From: Bacillota bacterium | GTDB taxonomy: Bacteria; Bacillota; Clostridia; Lachnospirales; Lachnospiraceae | Direction: 5' to 3' | DNA: 10,396 nt | Assembly (NCBI GenBank): GCA_023398855.1 | Contig: JAEWRS010000063.1 | Location: forward strand, 1 to 10,396 | In this document: positions 1 to 6,788 of the stretch, one piece after another | Position numbering within the stretch: position 1 is the first letter of the stretch | How the letters are laid out: each line of letters begins with the position of its first letter | The notes under the pieces: generated by a model | Told to the model about the DNA's origin: nothing | The model's input: the letters and a program-made list of their open reading frames with translations, nothing else | Databases searched by the model: none | Position numbers and translations under genes: made by a program

Positions 1-1200
1 GAAGTGCAGATTCCGCTCACCCAAACGTCCTATTACGCAGTGGGTAAGATTGGGGCGGGGCAGATCAGCAGTGAGTTAAAACCGTTGATTGTAAATACCA
101 GTACAGAAGCAGGGCAGCATTTGGATATTTATGTAATCAGCTACCGTGATCTGGAGCCGTTCCTGAATGTTGAGACTGAAATGCTTCGCAATCAGGAGTA
201 TCCCTACAAAGTATATTTTAAGGAAAAAGATGGTTCGGTCATTCGTGATGATGCTTTTTATCAGACCTTTGAGTGGGATGTGGATATTTTGGATTTCTCT
301 CAGAACCAATGGGAAGGAAAACAAAATGATAAAGTGAAGGATGGTATTTTACAAGGAAAATTATTATTTGACAGGTCAGGCGAGTACCTGCTGACAGGGA
401 AAATACATGATAATCTCGGAGCATATCAGTTTAGGATAAATCTGGTTGTAGAGAACACAGTGCCGACGGGTAGTCTTCCGGAGATCTCCTATACCAGTCT
501 GAGTAAGGGGGGAAGCTGGAAGCTGGATGATTATTATCAGGATGCAGAAGGAGACAGACTGACTTATGAGGTCGAGGCAGGTGACCAGGATCTGGTAAAG
601 CTGCAGGTCAATGAGGGGATTCTAACAGTGACCCCTTTGAAATCCGGAACCTGTATGGCAGAGCTTAAAGTCTCTGATGGGGAAGCTGTAATATCCCAAT
701 CAATCCAGATTCGTATTATTCCGTTCTGGCAGGTGTATTGGTGGATGATACTTGTTGCTGTATTTATTGCCGGTATGATGATCTTGCGGTTTATCCAGAG
801 GCCGAGGGCTGAGCCACGAACGATTGCTGATATCAAGAGCCAGTACCATTTTAACGGCAGGCTTGATTTGTACTTTACCGTACTTCCGGAAGCAGCTGAT
901 GAGATACCTCCATTGATATTTCCGATGCATAAGATACGAGGCAGCAAGATAAGCCTGGGCGATTTATTACAGGATTATCCGGAGGAAGCAGCAAAGTTAG
1001 GACTGAATCAGATCTATCTCATTGCTGATGAGGAACGGAAGATGATTCTCTTCCATACATCAGAATCTACCGTCATGGTGGGGAATTCCATCATATGCAG
1101 ACGGATTCTATATCATGTAAGCTTTGGTGACGTAATTTACATGACATCCCCAGGCGGAGCTTATGATCTGGAACTGCACTACATATCGATGATCCAATAA
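1..1200 (+). CDS. Membrane protein with cadherin-like ectodomain and cytoplasmic FHA-like domain, 5' partial
   Basis: The reading frame is open from the first base. The GTG at position 4 has no visible ribosome binding site, so the true N-terminus probably lies upstream. Numbering from that GTG, residues 1-150 are beta-rich and unassigned. Residues about 153-240 look like a dystroglycan/cadherin-type Ig-like domain (a DAEGDRLTYEVE stretch, then an LKVSDGEA strand). One membrane helix follows at about 242-263, starting with an aromatic WQVYWW belt and ending in a basic RPR stop-transfer motif. The last ~125 residues should be cytoplasmic. They form short beta strands ending in a GDVIY strand that closely resembles the end of the FHA domain encoded at 4848-5408, but the GR and SxxH phosphothreonine motifs are not seen. 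Related architectures often have a von Willebrand A domain at the N-terminus, but none can be confirmed here. It lies 30 bases before the sheath-like gene, so it may be an envelope anchor or sensor of the machine (inference). Confidence 0.7.
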   Translation, partial: EVQIPLTQTSYYAVGKIGAGQISSELKPLIVNTSTEAGQHLDIYVISYRDLEPFLNVETEMLRNQEYPYKVYFKEKDGSVIRDDAFYQTFEWDVDILDFSQNQWEGKQNDKVKDGILQGKLLFDRSGEYLLTGKIHDNLGAYQFRINLVVENTVPTGSLPEISYTSLSKGGSWKLDDYYQDAEGDRLTYEVEAGDQDLVKLQVNEGILTVTPLKSGTCMAELKVSDGEAVISQSIQIRIIPFWQVYWWMILVAVFIAGMMILRFIQRPRAEPRTIADIKSQYHFNGRLDLYFTVLPEAADEIPPLIFPMHKIRGSKISLGDLLQDYPEEAAKLGLNQIYLIADEERKMILFHTSESTVMVGNSIICRRILYHVSFGDVIYMTSPGGAYDLELHYISMIQ

Positions 1201-1230
1201 AATACTTTCAGAAAGAGAGGCACAAGACCA

Positions 1231-3402
1231 ATGGAAACAATTACACAAACAAATCGTACGGTTCTGTTTGCTGAGATCAATCCAGAAAAACATAACCTTC
1301 TGACATTGATCGGAGATGTCAGGGGTAAGACGAGTCTGGATGACGACAAGATCAAGGAAATCAATGAGGAACTGGTAGTAGGAAGCCTGGATGAATTATT
1401 TGAAAAGTTTGCTCCGGTTGTCTACACTTGGTGTGATGCCGTGACAGGAAGTAACCGTTACTGCCTGAAAAAACCAGAGAATATTCCGGATAGCTGTATT
1501 TCGGAGGTTCCGCTAAATCTTGATAATGATCTTCTGAATATGCTTGTTACCCTGCAGGATGCCAAAGGAGCACAAGGGGTAGCAAATGTGGATTTTAATT
1601 TCAGCCATATTCTGGATATGATTTCTCCGAAAAAAGTGATGGAGGATATCCGACAGGTAAGAAGGGAAATCCAGTATACCTATGGTAAATATATGGAGCT
1701 GGAAGAGGGAGATCCCAAACGTCTTGATTTGGGAGACAAACTGAATTACCAGTTCGAACAGGCAAGTGAAAATTACAATAACGTGCTTGCAATGCTGCCA
1801 CTGGCAATTGAGGACATTAAAACCCGCCTTCTTCTGGGAGATGGAGAATCCAAGCAGGGAGGTCAGACCTTTAAAGCGGGGCTCCTCAGCATGGGGGAAG
1901 ATGGAGAACTTAAGATCCTGGAAATGAAGAAGGAGCAAAGCACCCAGCTGGCGATTGTCGATGATAAGATTAATGCCAGTCTGATTGAGACTTTTAAGGA
2001 GGATTACGATTTGTTAAATGAAGATCCTTCTGATTATGTCAGGGATCTGGTAGTAAGAACCTTCTGCCCCTTGGTGTCTACCGTTGAAAGTACGGTAGAT
2101 ACGGAAGTAGAGGTGAGGAATTATAACGGATATCTTGACTATTATAAAAAAAGTAAGGAGGATTTTGTGAAATGCGTCAAACAACTGGTTGAGAAGATCC
2201 TGGGTGTAAAAGCATTCTTTGATCAATATCAGGTAAAAGAAAAGGCAATGCAGCCAAAGCTTTTGATTACGAATACCAGTCTGGAAATGTTGGTAAAAGC
2301 CAGCAATTTGCCCAAATTGTTAACTTACTTAAATACAACCAATGATAAGAATGAATTTGATAATACCCTTTGGTTTGGTATTGTTCCGGATGTGGAGATG
2401 AATTTGTCCGGTGGAGGTATACTTCAGCGAGTGCGTTTTGCAGGAAATCAAAAGGTGGAAAAGGATGGAACGAATCCGATGGAAAGCCTTGCAGCTCTGA
2501 TGAGTGCGATTTCTCCTTATCGGATCACCACATTCTTTAGTTTTACCACTGGTGAGGAGACGACCTTTAACTACATTGCAACAGAGGGTGTTGCATCGTT
2601 CAAGGAAAAATGTGCGCCGCTCATGAAACGGGATTACAGCGAATATGTGGTACCCTGTATCCCCAATACAACCATTATTCCTAAAGATAAATCCGGTCTG
2701 ATTCTGGACAATAAGATGGTGCTTGATGATGATGGTAATGTGGCTCTCTCCCAGGAAAAAGAAGATGTGCTAAAGATGTGGCTGGAGGGTATCTATGTTG
2801 GTGCGGCTTATGGAGCGGCCGGTATTGCGGCAGCATGGCAGTGTCCGGAATATTTAAAAAACCGGTTTAACCATACAAGCAAAGACTATCCGGGCGTCCG
2901 TTTTGACATTGAAGCCGGAGATAATGCATTGCTTGCGACAACCAGTATGACAAAAGAGATTTCTGGCTTTACCAGTGCAATCAAAAATTCCATTAACAAT
3001 ACGGGATTTGGTTTTGTCTTTACCTCTGATAATGCTCAATGTAAAGGGCGGGATATTCGCAATGTGATGGTTTACAAAGCAAGAAACTTACTGAGCAATG
3101 GAAGTGAATTTGAACCAATCTATAAGACATTAGTAGTAACATACATAGAAAGAATGCTCCGTTTTTACAGTAATGATTTTAAACAGGATAAGATTATTAG
3201 CTTTTTCAGTAATAATCCCAGCAGCCAGAAGAGTAAATGGGATACCAATCGTCAGTATATTAATTCTATTTTACAGGATGGCGATGAACTGAACTTTAGT
3301 ATTGATGAGAAAAATGGTATTTGTAACGTACAGATTACATTCAGCAATACGACCAAAAACCTGAAGGTAGAACTGACCAGAAAAGCCGGTCAGGCGGTGT
3401 AA
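1231..3402 (+). CDS. T6SS-like contractile sheath protein, probable TssB-TssC fusion
   Basis: This 723-residue soluble protein has no signal peptide or membrane helix. The N-terminal ~150 residues carry a TssB-like pattern: a GDVRGK turn (28-33), a D/E-rich segment, VGSLDELFEKFAP (50-62), and a strand plus helix VDFNFSHILDMISPKKVMEDI-like region (120-140), comparable to the TssB 'F-s-DF-P-d-v' segment. The C-terminal part resembles TssC: a helix rich in Ala/Gly (520-537) and a final region (631-723) with IERMLRFY, QDKIISFF, a Trp-containing helix and closing beta strands, matching the layout of sheath C-termini. The combined TssB (~160) plus TssC (~490) lengths are close to this length, so a one-chain sheath is the preferred reading. 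The gene is followed directly by two tube-like genes, as expected for sheath/tube operons. The ATG is supported by an AGAGAGG site 10 bases upstream. Assignment is from pattern, not from a search; a different large structural protein is possible. Confidence 0.6.
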   Translation: METITQTNRTVLFAEINPEKHNLLTLIGDVRGKTSLDDDKIKEINEELVVGSLDELFEKFAPVVYTWCDAVTGSNRYCLKKPENIPDSCISEVPLNLDNDLLNMLVTLQDAKGAQGVANVDFNFSHILDMISPKKVMEDIRQVRREIQYTYGKYMELEEGDPKRLDLGDKLNYQFEQASENYNNVLAMLPLAIEDIKTRLLLGDGESKQGGQTFKAGLLSMGEDGELKILEMKKEQSTQLAIVDDKINASLIETFKEDYDLLNEDPSDYVRDLVVRTFCPLVSTVESTVDTEVEVRNYNGYLDYYKKSKEDFVKCVKQLVEKILGVKAFFDQYQVKEKAMQPKLLITNTSLEMLVKASNLPKLLTYLNTTNDKNEFDNTLWFGIVPDVEMNLSGGGILQRVRFAGNQKVEKDGTNPMESLAALMSAISPYRITTFFSFTTGEETTFNYIATEGVASFKEKCAPLMKRDYSEYVVPCIPNTTIIPKDKSGLILDNKMVLDDDGNVALSQEKEDVLKMWLEGIYVGAAYGAAGIAAAWQCPEYLKNRFNHTSKDYPGVRFDIEAGDNALLATTSMTKEISGFTSAIKNSINNTGFGFVFTSDNAQCKGRDIRNVMVYKARNLLSNGSEFEPIYKTLVVTYIERMLRFYSNDFKQDKIISFFSNNPSSQKSKWDTNRQYINSILQDGDELNFSIDEKNGICNVQITFSNTTKNLKVELTRKAGQAV

Positions 3403-3430
3403 CCAGGTCAGTTATATCAATATAAATTAG

Positions 3431-3440
3431 AAAAGGAGAT
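3431..3440 (+). promoter_or_regulatory. Strong ribosome binding site of first tube gene
   Basis: AAAAGGAGAT lies 9 bases before the ATG at 3448. The same AAAAGGAGAT core precedes the second tube gene, so both should be translated at a high rate, as expected for an abundant structural protein. Confidence 0.7.
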
Positions 3441-3447
3441 CAGAGCT

Positions 3448-3876
3448 ATGGGATTACGAATGAAGATTGAAGGAAGTGAAACCATTAGTCTGGTAGAAAC
3501 CAGCATTACTGGAATTAAATTTGGAGCAGACATTCCACAGGATTCAAATGCACGTTCTACCGACCTTGGTTCCACCATATTGGTAGAAGGCAAGATTTTA
3601 GCAGCAATAGGAGGAGAGGCCGCTGATGATACCAGCAAGATTGCCCGTTGGTCTTTAGTACCGGCAGAAAGCAGCGATTGTTACCGCAGTGTGGACATCA
3701 GCGTGGTAAGCGCTTCCCAGATTGTTAGACAGATCAGCATACCTACGGCATTTGTAGTAGGATATGAAGAAGATTTTACTGACGAAACGGGAACCGGAAC
3801 CTTTCGCCTGTTAATGAAGCAGAAAAAAGATAAGATGGCCAGTCTTAAGTTTGAAGGCGGCTTCAGCGGCGAATAA
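3448..3876 (+). CDS. Hcp/TssD-like tail-tube protein, copy 1
   Basis: This small (142-residue), soluble, almost all-beta protein lacks a signal peptide. The pattern is that of Hcp/TssD tube proteins, closest in style to the Bacteroidetes TssD type: an early strand SITGIKF, a D-x-x-x-R loop (DIPQDSNARSTD, 28-39), a GKI strand, a WSLVPAE strand-helix turn (68-74), an FVVGYEEDF strand near residue 101, and a closing strand rich in Lys (MKQKKDKM). Hcp proteins form hexameric rings that stack into the inner tube fired by the sheath. It sits 45 bases after the sheath-like gene and 39 bases before a paralogue that is about 59% identical by hand alignment without gaps. A single Cys in SDCYR is shared by both copies. 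Phage tail-tube ancestry is an alternative reading with the same structural meaning. Confidence 0.62.
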   Translation: MGLRMKIEGSETISLVETSITGIKFGADIPQDSNARSTDLGSTILVEGKILAAIGGEAADDTSKIARWSLVPAESSDCYRSVDISVVSASQIVRQISIPTAFVVGYEEDFTDETGTGTFRLLMKQKKDKMASLKFEGGFSGE

Positions 3877-3899
3877 CACGTTACCCCAAAGCTTAGAAG

Positions 3900-3909
3900 A
3901 AAAGGAGAT
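3900..3909 (+). promoter_or_regulatory. Strong ribosome binding site of second tube gene
   Basis: AAAAGGAGAT is placed 6 bases before the ATG at 3916 and repeats the site in front of the first tube gene. The similarity of the leaders fits a local gene duplication. Confidence 0.65.
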
Positions 3910-3915
3910 TATATT

Positions 3916-4341
3916 ATGGGATTTACAATGAAAGTAGAAGGAGCCTCTGCCATAGAATTAGGAACAAGCAGCATAACAGGAGTAAAATTCAAAACAGATA
4001 TCCCTGCGGATTCCAATGCACGCTCAACTGATATGGGAAGTACTGTAGAGATTACAGGGAAAATATTGACTGCTGTAGATGGTGATCCATTTGATTCCAC
4101 CAGACAGTTAGGACTTTGGTCCTTAGTTCCGGCGGAAAAATCAGACTGCTATCGCAATGTAACCATTGAAGTGATTGCTGCCTCTCAGGTGGTTCGTAAA
4201 TACAGCTTTCCAAACGCTTTTGTAGTGGGTTATAACGAGGATTACGGTGATGTAGAAGGAGTAGGGACTTTTGCGTTGATTATTAAACAGAAGAAAGATA
4301 AGATGTCGCAGGTCGCTGTTGAAGGTGGATATAGCGTGTAA
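3916..4341 (+). CDS. Hcp/TssD-like tail-tube protein, copy 2
   Basis: This 141-residue paralogue of the preceding gene aligns along its whole length without gaps (83 of 141 positions identical, counted by hand). The best-kept blocks are DSNARSTD, the GST turn, WSLVPAE, SDCYR, the ASQ-VR segment, FVVGY-ED and the KQKKDKM strand. The surface loops around residues 11-18 and 57-67 and the last six residues differ. This is the pattern expected if both copies share a ring fold but differ in lumen, contact or cargo surface. It is the last gene before a strong hairpin terminator. The two may form mixed or separate rings, or one may serve as a tube initiator or evolved effector carrier; the sequence does not tell which. 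Confidence 0.62.
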   Translation: MGFTMKVEGASAIELGTSSITGVKFKTDIPADSNARSTDMGSTVEITGKILTAVDGDPFDSTRQLGLWSLVPAEKSDCYRNVTIEVIAASQVVRKYSFPNAFVVGYNEDYGDVEGVGTFALIIKQKKDKMSQVAVEGGYSV

Positions 4342-4350
4342 TCATCATGC

Positions 4351-4378
4351 AAAAGGGTTGCCCTGTGGCAACCCTTTT
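4351..4378 (+). terminator. Intrinsic terminator or attenuator after tube genes
   Basis: There is a perfect 12-bp stem with arms AAAAGGGTTGCC (4351-4362) and GGCAACCCTTTT (4367-4378) and a CTGT tetraloop. It begins 9 bases after the stop codon of the second tube gene. The T-run is only four bases and lies inside the stem, so termination is likely partial, which allows read-through into the chaperone and signalling genes. No convincing sigma-A promoter was found in the 35 bases between the hairpin and the J-domain gene. Confidence 0.8.
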
Positions 4379-4413
4379 ATCCAAATAAATGGAAGAAAGT
4401 GAAAGCTGATACT

Positions 4414-4830
4414 ATGGATAATTATTATAACGTGCTGGGTGTTACCGCCCAGGCAACGGAAAAAGAGATAAAGGCTGTTTATCGAAAGCTGGCAAAGCAA
4501 TATCATCCCGATGCTGTCAAGGATAATCCACAGATGGCTGAAAAAATGTATGAGATACAAGCTGCCTATGAGGTGCTTGGAGTAGAGGAAAAACGCCGGA
4601 AGTACGATGAAAGCCTGAGACGGCAGGTTAAAAAAAACAGGGACAGGCAGCGGTCTGATGACAGAGGAGAGACACAAAATCCAAGCACGACCGAATTTGA
4701 ACGTTTCTTCGGATTCCAGCCAGGGAAAGGGATGGGGTCTTATAAGGGAAAGCAGACAAATGCTGGACAAACCGGTGAACCTGTTAATGCGGAAGCACTG
4801 TTTGCAGCTTTTTTTGGGAAGAAGAAGTAA
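4414..4830 (+). CDS. Minimal J-domain (DnaJ-like) co-chaperone
   Basis: The protein has 138 residues. Residues 2-70 are a classical J-domain: DNYYNVLGV, helix II with YRKLAKQYHPD (the HPD motif at 31-33 stimulates Hsp70 ATPase), AYEVLG and the KRRKYDE end of helix III/IV. The rest is a basic linker and a Phe/Gly-containing tail ending in AFFGKKK. The Gly/Phe region, CxxCxGxG zinc repeats and substrate-binding domains of full DnaJ are absent, so this is a specialised J-protein and not the housekeeping DnaJ. I chose the ATG directly before the J-domain; an in-frame GTG at 4399 would add five residues and has an equally weak ribosome binding site. The likely partner is the Hsp70-like protein encoded from 8560 in the same cluster. 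Confidence 0.9.
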   Translation: MDNYYNVLGVTAQATEKEIKAVYRKLAKQYHPDAVKDNPQMAEKMYEIQAAYEVLGVEEKRRKYDESLRRQVKKNRDRQRSDDRGETQNPSTTEFERFFGFQPGKGMGSYKGKQTNAGQTGEPVNAEALFAAFFGKKK

Positions 4831-4847
4831 AGAAAGTAGGAACTGTA

Positions 4848-5408
4848 ATGAATGAGATTAAAAAAAAGAGAATATGGCTGGATATTGCAATTATAATTCT
4901 TTGCTGTTTGGGCGTTACGGCAGTCTGGTATTTTGAAATGTCAATGAAAGTAATTTTGGTTAGTTTAATTGCAGCGCTGTTGACTACAGCTTTTTTTCTT
5001 ATTGATTGCTTGAAGCAGCTGGAAAGAAACGATGATTTAGTTTTCAACGAACAGGCTGCGACAACCTTTGTTATTCATGAGCTAATTCTACTTAATGAAG
5101 ATGAAAACCCGATTCGATCATGGAAACTAACCGGTAGGATTGCAGTCATTATTGGCAGAAGATTTAAAGATATGGAAGTGGATGTGGATTTGAGTGATTG
5201 TGAGTATAGTGCTTTGGTGAGCGTACAGCATGCAGTTATGAATTATTGCCTGGATAACTGGTACATGGAGGATCTGGGGTCTCAAAATGGAATACAAATC
5301 AAAAAGGCAGATGATGGAAGATGTTATCAGGTGGCAGTAGGCCACCCCTGTAAGATATCTGCCGGAGATGTCATATATATAGCGAAAACAAAACTGTTAT
5401 TTACATAA
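4848..5408 (+). CDS. Membrane-anchored FHA domain protein
   Basis: The 186-residue protein has a short basic N-terminus (KKKR). Two membrane helices follow, at about 9-29 and 34-55, joined by a very short turn, so both ends should be cytoplasmic. The C-terminal half (about 95-186) is an FHA domain with the expected elements: GRR at 103-105, a DVDLS strand, SVQHA with the His at 128, and EDLGSQNG at 141-148. FHA domains bind phosphothreonine peptides. In proteobacterial T6SS the Fha protein promotes assembly after phosphorylation by PpkA. Here all contact motifs are kept, so true phosphopeptide binding is plausible. The gene begins 17 bases after the J-domain gene with an AAGTAGG site and belongs to one run of genes up to 10396. 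Confidence 0.88.
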   Translation: MNEIKKKRIWLDIAIIILCCLGVTAVWYFEMSMKVILVSLIAALLTTAFFLIDCLKQLERNDDLVFNEQAATTFVIHELILLNEDENPIRSWKLTGRIAVIIGRRFKDMEVDVDLSDCEYSALVSVQHAVMNYCLDNWYMEDLGSQNGIQIKKADDGRCYQVAVGHPCKISAGDVIYIAKTKLLFT

Positions 5409-5433
5409 AGAAAGATAAAAGGAGAAGAGAAAC

Positions 5434-5937
5434 ATGAGTTTAGTGAAATGCCCATCAGGTCATGTGTATAATGCAATCCGCTATGGAAAGATTTGTCCTT
5501 ACTGCAAATTGAAATTGGAGGAAGAAAAGGGGCCTGAAAAACCCGAAGGATTTAAGCCGCCGGTCGATCTTTTGCAAGAGGAGATTAAGCCAGTCTGTGG
5601 CTGGCTGATCTGTATACAAGGAGTCAGGGTGGGTATGGATTATAAAGTGCACAGCGGAAAAAATTTCATTGGCCGGGGAGATGACATGGATATCCAGATT
5701 CTGGGTGATAATGAAATTAATCGCAAAAATCATGGGGTATTGGTTTATGATCCTAAAAATAAAAAGACAATGCTTTTACCGGGAGATTCGGAAGGATTAG
5801 TGTATCTGGGTGAAGAGGCGGTATATCTTCCAACAGAAGTAGAATCTTATGACAGAATTGAGATGGGGCGAAGTGCTTTTGTATATGTTGCTTTTTGTGG
5901 AGTAAATTTTGAGTGGGAACGGAATGATAAGGAATGA
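5434..5937 (+). CDS. FHA domain protein with N-terminal zinc-ribbon
   Basis: The 167-residue soluble protein opens with a probable zinc knuckle: Cys6-x-x-Gly-His10 and Cys21-Pro-Tyr-Cys24. A Pro/Glu-rich linker (27-50) leads to an FHA-like domain (about 52-160) with a clear IGRGDDMDIQI strand (GR at 80-81) and NRKNH (His at 100). The usual Ser of SxxH is Asn96, and the D-x-x-S-x-N-G block is replaced by a loop with GDSEGLVYL, so two phosphothreonine contacts look weakened. It may act as a scaffold and not as a phosphopeptide reader (inference). The ATG has a strong AAAAGGAG site. The stop overlaps the start of the next gene (ATGA), suggesting coupled translation with the PP2C-fold protein. 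Confidence 0.85.
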   Translation: MSLVKCPSGHVYNAIRYGKICPYCKLKLEEEKGPEKPEGFKPPVDLLQEEIKPVCGWLICIQGVRVGMDYKVHSGKNFIGRGDDMDIQILGDNEINRKNHGVLVYDPKNKKTMLLPGDSEGLVYLGEEAVYLPTEVESYDRIEMGRSAFVYVAFCGVNFEWERNDKE

Positions 5938-5940
5938 TAA
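5921..5940 (+). repeat. Tandem 10-base duplication at a stop/start junction
   Basis: GGAATGATAA occurs twice back to back. The first copy is read as the C-terminal end of the zinc-ribbon FHA protein; the second supplies both its TGA stop and the overlapping ATG of the next gene. A small slippage duplication could have set this junction. Confidence 0.7.
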
Positions 5941-6788
5941 TAACGCTTAAATGGCTTTTGCTTGTATTAGTTGGTATCTGTCTGCTGGTTTGTATCTGGC
6001 ACTGGTTTAAGCTTTCCATAAAGAGCCGCAAAAGGAAGCATGCAGAAACCGGCTGGTCTATTGAGCAGACAACAGGAAATAAAGAACTACAATCAGACTG
6101 TGTGCAGGTTTGTCAGAATGAGGCAGGAATTACTGCCGTTATGGCGGACGGTATTGGGAAAGAGAATACAGGAAAAGTTGCGGCACAGATTGCAGTGGAT
6201 ATAGTTTTAGATGCTTTTGAGCAATATCACACCTTACATAATCCGGAATATCTCTTTCAGACAGCTTTTTTGGAAGCACACCGAAGGATACAGCAAACAA
6301 TTGGAGAACGGCGGGGTGGTTCCAGTATGGCGGCACTCTTTATTAGTCAGACTCATCTTTTTTACGCACTTGCAGGAAATATCAGGATCGCATTGTTGCG
6401 AAATGAGGAATTGATTCCCCTAAGCAAGGGACAGACCCTGGACGCTCTTGCCAGGAAAGCATATCAGGATGGCGTTCTCTCAAAAAATGAAACCATCTGG
6501 AGTCAGACAGAAACACAGCTATGGAACTATCTGGGCAAGGATGGGTTTCATGAAATAGAAATCTGTAAACCGCCAATATTGCTGAAAAAGGGCGATCTGA
6601 TTGTAATGCTTAGCCAGGGAATCTATGAAGAGCTGTCCTGGATGGAAATTGAAGAGATCTTATTAGAACAAATAACGCTAAAAGAGAAGGCCAGAAGCAT
6701 TATAGATGAAACGGAAATGAAAGAAACACAGGATAAAGAAAATGGAAGTGTTCTGTTGTTGGCAACAACGGTTGGAGGCACATCATGA
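5934..6788 (+). CDS. Membrane-tethered PP2C-fold protein, possibly catalytically impaired
   Basis: The 284-residue protein has an N-terminal membrane helix at about 5-25, followed by basic residues, so the main domain should be cytoplasmic. It has the order of PP2C (PPM/Stp1) motifs: Asp55 in SDCVQV (motif 1 position), MADGIGKENTGKVAA (Asp72-Gly73), GGSSMA (128-133), AGNIR (147-151) and GDLIVMLSQG (220-229). The final block is KENGS (268-272). Active bacterial PP2C enzymes have GDSR, SDG and DNxT at the last three of these sites; here they read GNIR, SQG and ENGS, so two Asp residues that normally bind the metal pair are missing. The enzyme may be weak or a pseudophosphatase that binds phosphorylated partners. 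PppA of T6SS is the functional comparison. It is translationally coupled by ATGA overlaps on both sides. Confidence 0.82.
   Translation: MIITLKWLLLVLVGICLLVCIWHWFKLSIKSRKRKHAETGWSIEQTTGNKELQSDCVQVCQNEAGITAVMADGIGKENTGKVAAQIAVDIVLDAFEQYHTLHNPEYLFQTAFLEAHRRIQQTIGERRGGSSMAALFISQTHLFYALAGNIRIALLRNEELIPLSKGQTLDALARKAYQDGVLSKNETIWSQTETQLWNYLGKDGFHEIEICKPPILLKKGDLIVMLSQGIYEELSWMEIEEILLEQITLKEKARSIIDETEMKETQDKENGSVLLLATTVGGTS

Noticed and set aside
4..6. GTG at the left edge as a true start codon
   Set aside because: No ribosome binding site can be seen, the frame is open upstream of it, and the product would begin inside an extracytoplasmic domain without a signal peptide.
76..2226. Several antisense open frames of 60-141 codons
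   Set aside because: They are opposite well-supported genes, lack ribosome binding sites and give low-complexity His/Ile/Phe-rich products typical of shadow frames.
1231..4341. Prophage tail module as the explanation for sheath and tube genes
   Set aside because: No capsid, portal, tape-measure, holin or lysin genes occur, and the adjoining FHA, PP2C and chaperone genes fit a T6SS-like or other injection system better. Common ancestry with phage tails is not excluded.
4658..4855. 65-codon + strand frame overlapping the end of the J-domain gene
   Set aside because: It lies in another frame of the J-domain gene and has no ribosome binding site or recognisable content.
6752..6768. Small hairpin around GTTGTTGGCAACAAC
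   Set aside because: It has only a 6-bp stem with a 3-base loop inside coding sequence and no T-run. It could slightly affect the following ribosome binding site but is too weak to annotate.
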